Shown here piece by piece: positions 19,406 through 28,536 of a stretch of DNA of 64,000 nt. The notes beneath the pieces were generated by a model. It saw only the letters and a program-made list of their open reading frames with translations. It was not told where the DNA came from and searched no databases. The translations under genes were made by a program, and so were the position numbers. The DNA is from Clostridiales bacterium (lineage in GTDB: Bacteria; Bacillota; Clostridia; Saccharofermentanales; Saccharofermentanaceae). Numbering within the stretch: position 1 is the stretch's first letter; each line of letters begins with the position of its first letter. Location of the stretch: contig JAGAXM010000027.1 in NCBI GenBank assembly GCA_017940895.1, positions 1 to 64,000 on the forward strand. Reading direction: 5' to 3'.

Positions 19406-20206
19406 GTGCCGTTATTCGAGATCACATATATTGCGGTATTTACGATAGTACTCGCATTCATATTCGGAACCGTGCTTGCAAGCTTTATTACCTGTACTGC
19501 AGGAAGAATTCTTGCGGGTATGGATTGGATCAATGAGCATTCGCACTGCGATACCTGCGGTCATCAGTTGGGAGCTCTCGACCTTTTCCCGATCTTCTCC
19601 TATGTTCTTCTGGGAGGCAAGTGCCGTTACTGCGGATCCAAGGTGCCGATCAGATGTCTGATCTCGGAAGTGCTCCTCGGCGTCGTGTTCGTCGGTGTGG
19701 TTCTTGCACACGGCATGATCGATGCCGTCATGGTAAGAAATCTTCTTCTTGCCATGCTCATGATGGGAATCTCCTTCTGCGATATCGACGGCAAGGTGGT
19801 TCACGAAGGATTTACTACGGCGATCCTCGCAGTATGGATCGGCGCTCTGCCTTTTGTTCCCGAGATGAAGCTGTACACAGCTGACGGCGTTATCGCCTGT
19901 GTTCTTATCGCAGGCGGCATGATGATTTACTCATATGCAAGAACATCCGCGAAGAAGACGGGGATAGACGGCAAGCTCATAAAGCTTACTGCCGTTTATC
20001 TTCTTTATACGGGACTTTGGGAAGGTGCAGCTGCACTTGCGGCAACACTTATCATCTGGCTCATCACCGGACGCAAGAAGCCGGTAGTGCCAATTATGTC
20101 GATTTGTATTATAATCTGCCTTTGTGCCGGAGAGAGACTCTTCGGAAGTTCTGTCTCCGCTTATGTCGGAACAGTATACGAATTTGTAAGATCATTTGGA
20201 TTCTGA
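19406..20206 (+). CDS. Prepilin peptidase (A24 family), type IV leader peptidase
   Basis: Membrane aspartyl protease that cuts and N-methylates type IV pilin or type II secretion pseudopilin leaders. The N-terminal cytoplasmic loop has the zinc-binding four-cysteine set CDTC and CRYC. The two aspartates are seen in FCDIDGKVVH and in the degenerate GxGDxKL-type block TGIDGKLIKL. About eight hydrophobic segments follow. Start GTG 19406 has GGGAGG eight bases upstream. No pilin, ATPase or secretion genes are in the window, so the substrates lie elsewhere. Confidence 0.85.
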   Translation: MPLFEITYIAVFTIVLAFIFGTVLASFITCTAGRILAGMDWINEHSHCDTCGHQLGALDLFPIFSYVLLGGKCRYCGSKVPIRCLISEVLLGVVFVGVVLAHGMIDAVMVRNLLLAMLMMGISFCDIDGKVVHEGFTTAILAVWIGALPFVPEMKLYTADGVIACVLIAGGMMIYSYARTSAKKTGIDGKLIKLTAVYLLYTGLWEGAAALAATLIIWLITGRKKPVVPIMSICIIICLCAGERLFGSSVSAYVGTVYEFVRSFGF

Positions 20207-20217
20207 GGTAATAATTA

Positions 20218-21837
20218 ATGGCTTTGACTGACGTCGAACAGATAAAGAGAAGAAGAACATTCGCGATCATATCGCACCCTGACGCGGGTAAGACGACCAT
20301 GACTGAAAAGCTCCTTTTGTACGGAGGAGCCATCCACCTCGCAGGTTCCGTTAAAGCGCGAAAAGCTTCACGCCACGCTACATCAGACTGGATGGAGATC
20401 GAGAAGCAGAGAGGTATCTCCGTTACGTCTTCCGTAATGCAGTTCGAGTACGACGGATACTGCATCAATATCCTCGATACTCCCGGACACCAGGACTTCT
20501 CCGAGGATACATACCGTACACTGTGCGCTGCCGATGCTGCTGTCATGCTTCTTGACGGCGCGAAGGGTGTCGAGGCACAGACGATCAAGCTGTTCGAGGT
20601 ATGCCGTAAGAGAGGTATCCCGATCTTTACATTCATCAACAAGATGGACCGTGCCGCCAAGAATCCGTTCGACCTCGTAGATGAGCTCGAGAAGGTGCTC
20701 GGCATCAGATCCACTCCTATTAACTGGCCTATCGGTACTGACGGTAATTTCGAGGGCGTGTACGAGAGAGCAACCGGCGAGGTTCTCCTCTTTGACGCGG
20801 ATAACAGAGACCACGGTGCTTCCATGGTTACGCAGTCCACCTCGGGTATCGATGACCCGACTCTTAAGGATCACATGACGGCAGCCCACTACGAGCAGCT
20901 TAGAAACGACATTGAGCTCCTCGATATGGCTGGCGACGAGTTTGACTTGGAGAAGGTTCTTGCAGGACAGCTCACCCCCGTATTCTTCGGATCTGCTATC
21001 ACGAACTTCGGTGTAGAGCCTTTCCTTAAGAAGTTCCTCGAGATCGCACCGGAGCCTGCGCCTCATCACGTTTCTGATGATCAGGGTGACGTGCTTCCGA
21101 CGGATGAGATGTTCTCCGGATTCATCTTTAAGATTCAGGCTAACATGGACCCGAACCACAGAGACAGAATGGCATTCCTGCGTATCTGCTCGGGTAAGTA
21201 CGAGAAGAACATGACAGTTAACCACATGAGACTCGGCAAGAAGATCACTCTTGCGCAGCCTCAGCAGTTTATGGCTCAGGACAGAAATATCGTAGAGCAG
21301 GCCTTCGCTGGCGATATCATCGGTATCTTCGATCCCGGTCACTTCAGGATCGGCGACACGCTGATCTCAACTAACAGAAAGTTCGAGTTCGATCCTATCC
21401 CTGTATTCGCTCCCGAGAACTTCGCGAAAGTTTTCCCGAAGGATTCCATGAAGAGAAAGCAGTTCCTGAAGGGTATCGAGCAGCTGTCCGAGGAAGGTGC
21501 CGTACAGCTTTATAAGCAGCCTGATATCGGTACCGAGACGTTCGTAATGGGTGTCGTAGGTATCCTCCAGCTCGACGTTCTCGAGTACAGACTTAAGACG
21601 GAGTACGGCGTTGATATCGTAAGACAGCCTCTGTCTTACAATCTTGCAAGATGGGTTAAGTCTGATGCTGAAGGCGGATTCGACTATAAGGATATTACGC
21701 TTACATCCACATCCATGATCGTTCTCGACCGTGATGACGAGCCTGTCGTCCTGTTCGAGTCTGAGTGGGCGATAGATTGGGTCGTACAGCATAACGAAGC
21801 GATGAAGCTTCGCTTCGAGAATATCCATTCCAAGTAA
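20218..21837 (+). CDS. prfC: Peptide chain release factor 3
   Basis: Translational GTPase that releases RF1 or RF2 from the ribosome after termination. The G1 motif SHPDAGKT is at residues 19-26, the G3 motif DTPGHQDFSEDT follows and NKMDR is G4. Length (539) and the C-terminal VGILQLDVLEYRLKTEYG block are typical of RF3 rather than EF-G. AGGTAA lies upstream of the ATG. The gene starts 11 bases after the prepilin peptidase, with which there is no obvious link. RF1 (prfA) is at 27463. Confidence 0.96.
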   Translation: MALTDVEQIKRRRTFAIISHPDAGKTTMTEKLLLYGGAIHLAGSVKARKASRHATSDWMEIEKQRGISVTSSVMQFEYDGYCINILDTPGHQDFSEDTYRTLCAADAAVMLLDGAKGVEAQTIKLFEVCRKRGIPIFTFINKMDRAAKNPFDLVDELEKVLGIRSTPINWPIGTDGNFEGVYERATGEVLLFDADNRDHGASMVTQSTSGIDDPTLKDHMTAAHYEQLRNDIELLDMAGDEFDLEKVLAGQLTPVFFGSAITNFGVEPFLKKFLEIAPEPAPHHVSDDQGDVLPTDEMFSGFIFKIQANMDPNHRDRMAFLRICSGKYEKNMTVNHMRLGKKITLAQPQQFMAQDRNIVEQAFAGDIIGIFDPGHFRIGDTLISTNRKFEFDPIPVFAPENFAKVFPKDSMKRKQFLKGIEQLSEEGAVQLYKQPDIGTETFVMGVVGILQLDVLEYRLKTEYGVDIVRQPLSYNLARWVKSDAEGGFDYKDITLTSTSMIVLDRDDEPVVLFESEWAIDWVVQHNEAMKLRFENIHSK

Positions 21838-21939
21838 CAAATTTTGTTTACTTCCTGTTCAAAAGTGCACTTTTGATTAGTGTTATAATTTTCGAGTGGG
21901 CAAAAATGCCCGCTTATGACACATTTGGAGGTTTGAATT
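21838..21939 (+). promoter_or_regulatory. malQ regulatory region with palindromic operator-like site
   Basis: A perfect 18-base palindrome lies at 21859-21876 (half-site TCAAAAGTG). It covers the place where the -35 of the promoter with -10 TATAAT at 21884-21889 would fall. Downstream, GTGGGCA/TGCCCGC can form a seven-pair hairpin at 21896-21913 with an AAAA loop. AGTAACAAATTTTGTTTACT at the prfC stop is a weak AT-rich hairpin. The layout suggests repression or sugar-dependent control of malQ; the regulator is unknown. Confidence 0.6.
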
Positions 21940-23511
21940 ATGCAACGTGGCGGCGGAGTACTTATGCATATCGCATCTTTACCCGGACCCTTTGGTATAG
22001 GAGTGTTGGGCGAGGAGGCTGTGGCTTATGCCAAGCAGCTTAAGAAACAGGGAATGAAGTATTGGCAGATCCTGCCTTTGTCTTACCCCGGCATGGGAGA
22101 CAGCCCGTATCAGAGTTTCTCAGCATTCGCTGGTAACTGGCTTCTCATCGATCCCAGAAGTCTCATGAAGATGGGTCTCCTCACAGCAGAAGATGTCGTT
22201 AAGGCTGAGTACAATGAGAATAAGTGGAGAGTAAACTACGATTTTCTTAGAGTTGACCGTGAGGCACTCTTGCGCAAGGCTTATTCCAGAGCAGACAGTG
22301 AGCTTCTTAAGAAAGTTGATAAGTTCCTCAAGGACAATAAGTGGGCAGATGATGTAGCACTTTATCAGGCTGCCAAGGATAAGTTCGACCAGAAGGCATG
22401 GTGGCAGTGGGAGGATAAGGCTCTTGCTTCTTATGACGAGAAGGCAGTTTCTAAGTTAAGAGGAACGGAAGATTATCAGTTCCACGGCTTCGTTCAGTAT
22501 CTGTTCATGACGGAGTGGACTGACATCAGATCCCAAATCAATGCCGAGGGCGTTCAGATCATCGGCGACATGCCTATCTACGTATCCGGCGATTCGGCTG
22601 ATGTATGGGCTGCAAGAGATCTGTTCAAGATGGCTACTGAAGCACAGAAGAAGGCAGCACGTAAGGCATGGATCAAGGAGAATCCCGACAAGGATCCTGA
22701 TAAGGACTATGAGGATATTGTTTTCGAGTGCGGCGCGGGTGTACCTCCGGATTACTTCTCTGCTGACGGTCAGCTGTGGGGCAACCCCATCTACGACTGG
22801 AAGAAGCACAAGGAGACGGGTTATGCCTGGTGGATGGAAAGATTAAGAGAGAACTTCAAGCTCTACGACATCATCAGGATCGACCACTTCAGGGCTTTCT
22901 CTTCCTATTGGGAAGTACCTGCAGGCTCCAAGACTGCTAAGACAGGTAAGTGGGTCGACGGTCCGAAGATGGATTTCTTCAAAGTGTTCGACAAGACATT
23001 CGGTGACAGATCCAAGCTTATCGCTGAAGATTTGGGTGAGGTAACAGCCGATCTCGAGAGCTTCCTCGAGGAAGTCGATCTTCCAAGAATGAAGGTTATG
23101 CAGTTTGCATTTAACCCTGATGACAACAGTTCTTATCTGCCTCATAACTATGTACAGAATTGTGTTGCCTATACGGGAACACACGATAACAACACTTTGC
23201 TCGGCTGGCTTTGGGAAGCTAAGGACAACGAGCGCCGCGAGTGTCTCAAGTACTGCGGCTTCGAAGGTGATAACTGGGGCGACGGAGGCGTGAAGTCTGC
23301 GTCCTGCCGTGCTATTATTAAGACGCTCTGGGCAAGCTGCGCCAATACGGTCATCATACCTATACAGGATATGTTGGGCTACGGCGGAGACACGAGAATG
23401 AATATTCCCGGCACGCCCGAGGGCAACTGGAGAGTCAGATTCTCCAAGGAGGATCTGGATTCACTCGATAATGATTGGTACAGGGAGCTTAACAGGCTTT
23501 ACAGAAGGTGA
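21940..23511 (+). CDS. malQ: 4-alpha-glucanotransferase (amylomaltase)
   Basis: GH77 cytoplasmic enzyme that moves maltosyl or longer units between alpha-1,4-glucans, used in maltodextrin and glycogen metabolism. The three catalytic carboxylates sit in RIDHFRAF, AEDLGE and THDNNT. Length is 523. TTGGAGG precedes the ATG. It has its own promoter region with a palindromic site, and its end overlaps glpK, so malQ, glpK and the AEC transporter gene probably form one carbon-control operon. No maltose transporter is nearby. Confidence 0.95.
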   Translation: MQRGGGVLMHIASLPGPFGIGVLGEEAVAYAKQLKKQGMKYWQILPLSYPGMGDSPYQSFSAFAGNWLLIDPRSLMKMGLLTAEDVVKAEYNENKWRVNYDFLRVDREALLRKAYSRADSELLKKVDKFLKDNKWADDVALYQAAKDKFDQKAWWQWEDKALASYDEKAVSKLRGTEDYQFHGFVQYLFMTEWTDIRSQINAEGVQIIGDMPIYVSGDSADVWAARDLFKMATEAQKKAARKAWIKENPDKDPDKDYEDIVFECGAGVPPDYFSADGQLWGNPIYDWKKHKETGYAWWMERLRENFKLYDIIRIDHFRAFSSYWEVPAGSKTAKTGKWVDGPKMDFFKVFDKTFGDRSKLIAEDLGEVTADLESFLEEVDLPRMKVMQFAFNPDDNSSYLPHNYVQNCVAYTGTHDNNTLLGWLWEAKDNERRECLKYCGFEGDNWGDGGVKSASCRAIIKTLWASCANTVIIPIQDMLGYGGDTRMNIPGTPEGNWRVRFSKEDLDSLDNDWYRELNRLYRR

Positions 23512-25067
23512 TAGGGTTGGACGAATGCATACTGGCCGTTGATCAGGGAACAACTTCTACCAAGGCGTTCCTGCTCGGCTCGGACGGGAATCTTATCAAG
23601 TCCCGTCCTCAGATTCTAACGCAGCATTATCCTGCGCCCGGCTTTGTCGAACACGACGCGAAGGAGATATATCTGTCAGTGCTTAAGGCTATGGCGGATG
23701 TTCTGCTTGATAATCCCTGCATCAATATCGACTGTGTGGCTCTGACCAACCAGCGTGAGACGACCATAGCATTTAATAAGGATACGGGTGAGCTTTACTG
23801 CAACGCCATTGTATGGCAGTGCAGAAGGACAGCCGATATCTGCAGAAGAGAGAATATCCTCGCACGAAGAGATGATATCTCCCGAATAACGGGACTTCGT
23901 ATCGATCCGTATTTCTCCGCGACGAAGATGAGATGGATCATGGAGAATGTCCCGGGTACCGAGAAGGCTGCGCTGTCGGGCGAACTGAAGTTCGGCACCG
24001 TAGACGGATATCTTGTGTATATGCTTACCGGTAAGCAGAGCTTCTTAAGCGATTATTCCAACTGCTCGAGAACGATGCTGTTCGATATCAATAAGCTTGA
24101 ATATTCCGATGATATGCTTGAACTGTTCGGCATCCCGAGAATAACTCTCGCGGATCCCGTACCTTCATGCAGTGACTTCGGCAGGATCGCTCTTGACGAG
24201 AAGGAGCTTAAAGCGCTTGGGCTTAACGACGATGAGTGCAAGGCTCTGCTCACGTTGAACGGCAAACATATCAATGCCGTCGCAGGCGATCAGGCTGCGG
24301 CGTTGTTCGGGCAGGAGTGCTTCGAAGAGGGCTCTGCCAAGACCACATACGGTACCGGCTGCTTTACTCTGATGAATATCGGCGATAAGCCGAGATTTTC
24401 CGATAACGGACTTCTTACGTCGGCTGCATGGTCGATAGACGGGAAGACCGTTTATGCCCTCGAAGGAAGTGTCTTCCAGGGAGGGTCGGTGATCACATGG
24501 CTTAAGGACAGTATGGGGCTTATTGATGCACCTGATGAATGCGATCCTGTATGCGCTTCGATCGAAGATAACGGCGGCGTGTATCTTGTGCCTGCATTCT
24601 CGGGACTCGGAGCTCCTTACTGGAACCCCGACCTTCGCGGTACGATAACAGGTATCACGGGAGGGACGGGCCGTGCTCACATAGTAAGAGCCGCGGTCGA
24701 GTCTATCGCATATCAGGTAACCGAGCTTGTTGATCTCATGATGAGTGATACGGGTATAACATCGACGCATATGAAGGTCGACGGAGGAGTGTGCGCATGC
24801 GAGTTTCTTATGCAGCTGCAGGCGGATCTTCTCGGAATTACGATAACAAGAGCCAAGTCAGATGAGATGACGGCCAAGGGTGTAGGCATGCTCGCGGGAC
24901 TTCAGTCCGGCTTCTACGAATCGCAGGAGAAGCTTCTGGACCTGTACAAGAGCAGCAAGGTGTATAAGCCTGCAAGGTCATCGAATGAGGCACGTAAACT
25001 TCTTGAGGAATATAAGAGCGCCGTAAAGGCCTCCGAGGCTACCTCCGGAAAGGAAGCAGGTACGTGA
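23508..25067 (+). CDS. glpK: Glycerol kinase
   Basis: FGGY-family kinase phosphorylating glycerol to glycerol 3-phosphate. The phosphate-1 motif AVDQGTTSTKAF is at the N-terminus, followed by the glycerol-kinase blocks TNQRETT, VWQCRRTAD, RIDPYFSATKMRW and DYSNCSRTMLFD. Length is 519, slightly above the usual 500. GTG 23508 overlaps the malQ stop, but TTG 23517, preceded by AGAAGGTGA, has better ribosome-site spacing and gives an N-terminus closer to known GlpK, so the true start may be 23517. No glpF or glpD is adjacent. Confidence 0.9.
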   Translation: MIGLDECILAVDQGTTSTKAFLLGSDGNLIKSRPQILTQHYPAPGFVEHDAKEIYLSVLKAMADVLLDNPCINIDCVALTNQRETTIAFNKDTGELYCNAIVWQCRRTADICRRENILARRDDISRITGLRIDPYFSATKMRWIMENVPGTEKAALSGELKFGTVDGYLVYMLTGKQSFLSDYSNCSRTMLFDINKLEYSDDMLELFGIPRITLADPVPSCSDFGRIALDEKELKALGLNDDECKALLTLNGKHINAVAGDQAAALFGQECFEEGSAKTTYGTGCFTLMNIGDKPRFSDNGLLTSAAWSIDGKTVYALEGSVFQGGSVITWLKDSMGLIDAPDECDPVCASIEDNGGVYLVPAFSGLGAPYWNPDLRGTITGITGGTGRAHIVRAAVESIAYQVTELVDLMMSDTGITSTHMKVDGGVCACEFLMQLQADLLGITITRAKSDEMTAKGVGMLAGLQSGFYESQEKLLDLYKSSKVYKPARSSNEARKLLEEYKSAVKASEATSGKEAGT

Positions 25068-25996
25068 GTCAGCTCTACATTGTCTTCTTCGAAATGGCGG
25101 TTGTCCTTCTCATAGGATTCGTTCTAGCCAAACAAAAAGTTATAGACGACAGGGGAAGGAAGACTTTAAATGACCTTCTTCTTAAGGCTGTTCTGCCTTT
25201 CACGATTATATCTTCGAGTCAGTATGAGTTCTCGACTGACATGATGCGCTCGATAGGAGCCGTGGCTCTGGGTTCAGCCCTTTATTATCTGCTGACTCTT
25301 ATTGTTTTAAGGATCGTAGTGTTCAGAACTAAGATCGCAGATGCCGAGAGGAGAGTTTTTATCACGACTTCTGTTTTTGCCAATACGGGATTCGTCGGTA
25401 TGCCTATCATGTATTCTCTGTTCGGCAATCCCGGACTTCTTCTTGCCGCTATCTATAATCTCGTATATAACGTATTCTTCTACACATACGGAGTTCATCT
25501 GTTATCCGGAAAGAAACCTTCCGTAAGTGAATATCTCAATCCGGTATCCATTGCATCCGTATTCGCTATAGCCTTGTTTATTATCCCGTGGAGAGCTCCT
25601 GCCGCGGTAGTCAATGCCATCGACCTTGTCGGCAACATGACCTTCCCGCTGTCGATGATAATAATGGGATCGACATTGTCGACGATCGATGTGAAGAGAC
25701 TTTTCGCTGACGGTAAGTCCTATGTCGTATGCTTTTTAAGACTTATATTGTTCCCGGCGCTTATGACGCTCGCGATGATACTTGTTAAGAATTATGTTGC
25801 GGTGCTGCCGGCGACTCTTATAACGCTTATCATCATGACAGCGCTCCCGTCCGGAACGATGAGTGTAATCTACTCAGAAAGATATGACTGCGCGCCCAAG
25901 TTCTGTGCAAGGACCGTATCGCTTACACTGCTGTTCATGGTAATCACGTTGCCGCTCATGATCGCGCTGTGTCTTACTGCGTTTACGTCGGCTTAA
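25064..25996 (+). CDS. AEC-family membrane transporter
   Basis: Auxin-efflux-carrier-type permease with about ten helices (310 residues). Bacterial members move malate, other carboxylates or unknown substrates. The N-terminus carries the AEC block GFVLAKQKVIDDRGRKTLND and the first half ends with TGFVGMPIM. Start is GTG 25064, overlapping the glpK stop by four bases, so it is translationally coupled to glycerol kinase. The substrate is not readable; export of a fermentation acid would fit but is a guess. Confidence 0.85.
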   Translation: MSQLYIVFFEMAVVLLIGFVLAKQKVIDDRGRKTLNDLLLKAVLPFTIISSSQYEFSTDMMRSIGAVALGSALYYLLTLIVLRIVVFRTKIADAERRVFITTSVFANTGFVGMPIMYSLFGNPGLLLAAIYNLVYNVFFYTYGVHLLSGKKPSVSEYLNPVSIASVFAIALFIIPWRAPAAVVNAIDLVGNMTFPLSMIIMGSTLSTIDVKRLFADGKSYVVCFLRLILFPALMTLAMILVKNYVAVLPATLITLIIMTALPSGTMSVIYSERYDCAPKFCARTVSLTLLFMVITLPLMIALCLTAFTSA

Positions 25997-26005
25997 GGAG
26001 AAGGA

Positions 26006-26749
26006 ATGGATCAGGATATCTTTGTTCATGATGAGATAAGAAACGATGAGCTTTTGAAGCTCATGCATGATATGAGGCAGGAAAGAACCACCGAGAAGAT
26101 GCTCGAGGTTCTTAAACTAGCCGCCGCTTCTCCCTTTATCGTACCTGTTGATGTTAAGCCGGACGGAGGATTCAGCTTCCATGCTGTTGGCGATAACAAG
26201 GGAAGAAGATTTATAGTGGCTTATTCGGACACTGGATCTTTTATGACTTCCGAGAAGAGTGAAGATCCGAAGGGCGTTAAGTCTTCATTCGAGGACTTGA
26301 TGGAGGTCGTTACCGCCAAGGGGTTAAGACTCGACGGCGTGATCATCAACCCCGGTGCTTCCGAGGTTATCTTTGGCAAAGAACTCATCGAGTCAATCAA
26401 GGGTCAGATGGCGCCGCAGGAAGAAGAACCTACTCTTGATATGCATGTGGCGACTCCTTCCGAATATCCTCCGAAGCTTAAAGAGATGATCGCAGAATTC
26501 TGCCGTGATGAAGATCGTATCTCGAAGGTGTTCGTAAGACTGCTGGTTACACCTGACGGAAATACCATGAGATGGCTGCTCGGTGTGAAGACATCTTCAC
26601 AGGGCGAAGAGCGTCAGTACCTTCTCGATACTTTCAAAAGGTTCATCACTCCTTATCTTCAGAACATAGAACCGATCGTATCTTCAACTGACGAAGACTT
26701 TGTTAAGCAGGCGGTAAAGGACGCCGATCCATTCTATGAACGGACGTAA
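26006..26749 (+). CDS. SseB-domain protein
   Basis: Resembles SseB (enhanced serine sensitivity) family proteins, whose function is unknown. The N-terminal SseB domain is seen as AAASPFIVPVDV to GVIINPGASEVIFGKE, and a C-terminal domain about residues 150-240 predicts ester-like binding as in SseB_C proteins. No signal peptide or membrane helix. AAGGAGAAGG precedes the ATG. Its end overlaps the next gene by 14 bases; it thus lies in a tight cluster running into prfA. Confidence 0.72.
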   Translation: MDQDIFVHDEIRNDELLKLMHDMRQERTTEKMLEVLKLAAASPFIVPVDVKPDGGFSFHAVGDNKGRRFIVAYSDTGSFMTSEKSEDPKGVKSSFEDLMEVVTAKGLRLDGVIINPGASEVIFGKELIESIKGQMAPQEEEPTLDMHVATPSEYPPKLKEMIAEFCRDEDRISKVFVRLLVTPDGNTMRWLLGVKTSSQGEERQYLLDTFKRFITPYLQNIEPIVSSTDEDFVKQAVKDADPFYERT

Positions 26750-27473
26750 TGCCCCAATAGTCATAATACTTCTGGTCATAGCGGGCGCGATCATCTTCTA
26801 TATGATGTACGCCGTGCGTAAGATCGACAACAGTCTCGGGAATAATCAGGCCGAGCAGAGGACCGAAGAGCTGACGGCTTCGCTTAACGAGAATGATTAC
26901 GAGATTTATTGGATAGGTCAGATGCCCGAGTACATGGACGGGATAAGTGAGCATGTTACGCTCATGACTGCAGGTCAGGCGAACAGTTCCGTACTTCCGG
27001 TTACTGACGGCGGTCTGAGTTTTACGGCCTATGATCCCGACGGTAATATGATCAGTCATTCCGAGCAAAGAGACTATGCAGATCATATGATGATAATAGT
27101 AAATACTCAGGATGAACTGTCTCAAGATACCCTTGCGGTGCTTCAGGACTGCACGGTAAATAATCATGTACCGATACTTATCGTAGGAGAGAATAATATT
27201 CAGGCATTCAGGGATTATCTGATCCTTATACATCAGGATTACGATCAGAATTCTTCCTTCTTTTTCGAGATTACCAAAGCTCCTGTTGATGATCCGATAG
27301 CGCCGGAAGTTGTTGCTGCCGGCGGCAGAGAGTATGCAGATGCGCTTCTTACGTGTATAATCGAGACCTTCGAGGACCCTGCGGTCGTTTATGTGACACC
27401 GGGAGCGTATCCGTCACAGGCACAGGAGACCTATGAGACTGTAATTACGGAGGAAACAACGGATGCCGCTTGA
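26736..27473 (+). CDS. Unrecognised single-pass membrane protein
   Basis: No family recognised. An N-terminal membrane helix at about residues 7-27 is followed by a mixed alpha/beta extracytoplasmic domain with blocks such as [16 protein letters not shown] and [17 protein letters not shown], which look like a Rossmann-like fold with alternating strands and helices. The C-terminal 30 residues are Glu/Thr-rich. It overlaps the SseB-type gene by 14 bases and prfA by 11, so the three are coupled. The DNA shows no sign of transfer. Confidence 0.68.
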   Translation: MNGRNAPIVIILLVIAGAIIFYMMYAVRKIDNSLGNNQAEQRTEELTASLNENDYEIYWIGQMPEYMDGISEHVTLMTAGQANSSVLPVTDGGLSFTAYDPDGNMISHSEQRDYADHMMIIVNTQDELSQDTLAVLQDCTVNNHVPILIVGENNIQAFRDYLILIHQDYDQNSSFFFEITKAPVDDPIAPEVVAAGGREYADALLTCIIETFEDPAVVYVTPGAYPSQAQETYETVITEETTDAA

Positions 27474-28536
27474 TGAGAGCAAAGCCCTCGCGATAACAAG
27501 CAGATATGATGAACTGTTGTCTTCTCTGTCCGATCCTTCCGTCGTGGCCGATCAGGACAGATATCTTAAGCTGTCCAAAGAACTTGCCGAGATAACACCC
27601 AAGGCGGATGCCGTTAAGAAGTATTTCGATGCCAAAGCCGAGATGGAGGAGGCGCTCGAACTCCTTAAGGAGAACGACGAAGAGATAAAGAAGCTTGCTT
27701 CCGAGCAGCTTACATTAAGCAAGCAGACTATTGAAGACAGCGAGCAGGAGCTTGTGCTGATGCTTCAGGAAAGAGACCCCCGCGACGACAGATCCGTAAT
27801 CATGGAGATAAGAGCGGGCGCCGGCGGCGAGGAAGCTGCTTTGTGCGCTGCGACGATATACAAGATGTATCAGGGCTATGCCGCGCGCAGAGGATTCGAC
27901 ATCAGCGTCATTGACTGCAACGACACCGAGCTCGGAGGTTACAAGGAGATCGTATACGAAGTTAAGGGACACGGTGCTTACAGCAGACTGAAGTTCGAAA
28001 GCGGCGTGCACAGGATACAGAGAGTTCCCGTTACAGAGTCGGGAGGAAGGATACATACTTCCACCGCGACCGTTGCCGTTCTTCCCGAGGCTGATGCGAC
28101 CGACGTAGTAATTAATCCCGAAGATCTGAAGATCGACAGATACAGAGCGTCGGGTGCAGGAGGCCAGCACATCAATAAGACCTCGTCTGCCATAAGGATC
28201 ACGCATCTTCCGACCGGACTTGTCGTTCAGTGTCAGGATGAAAGATCCCAGTTCGCGAACAAGGAGAAGGCAATGGCCGTTCTTCAGAGCCGTCTGTGGG
28301 CTATCGCGAAGTCCGGTGATAAGGACGCCGAAGACCAGACCCGCCGTGAGCAGGTCGGAACAGGCGACCGCTCCGAGAGGATAAGGACGTATAATTATCA
28401 CGACGGCAGAGTAACGGATCACAGGATCGGTTTGACTCTTTATAAGCTTGATGACATCCTGGGCGGAGATCTCGATGAGATCGTGGATGCGCTTACGGTT
28501 GATCTGGCAGCTAAGAAGGAACAGGAAGGCTCATAA
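27463..28536 (+). CDS. prfA: Peptide chain release factor 1
   Basis: Class I release factor reading UAA and UAG stop codons. The catalytic GGQ motif is at residues 233-235 within [14 protein letters not shown]. The 357-residue length is full. The start overlaps the previous gene and the stop TAA overlaps the ATG of the next gene by one base (TAATG). The methyltransferase prmC, usually beside prfA in Firmicutes, is not here; the neighbour is the Sua5 gene. Confidence 0.96.
   Translation: MPLDESKALAITSRYDELLSSLSDPSVVADQDRYLKLSKELAEITPKADAVKKYFDAKAEMEEALELLKENDEEIKKLASEQLTLSKQTIEDSEQELVLMLQERDPRDDRSVIMEIRAGAGGEEAALCAATIYKMYQGYAARRGFDISVIDCNDTELGGYKEIVYEVKGHGAYSRLKFESGVHRIQRVPVTESGGRIHTSTATVAVLPEADATDVVINPEDLKIDRYRASGAGGQHINKTSSAIRITHLPTGLVVQCQDERSQFANKEKAMAVLQSRLWAIAKSGDKDAEDQTRREQVGTGDRSERIRTYNYHDGRVTDHRIGLTLYKLDDILGGDLDEIVDALTVDLAAKKEQEGS

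Noticed and set aside
20383-21342. Long - strand open frame opposite prfC
   Set aside because: The + strand codes a complete RF3; the opposite frame is low in plausible features.
21831-21855. Terminator after prfC
   Set aside because: The inverted repeat is AT-only and overlaps the stop codon; too weak to call.
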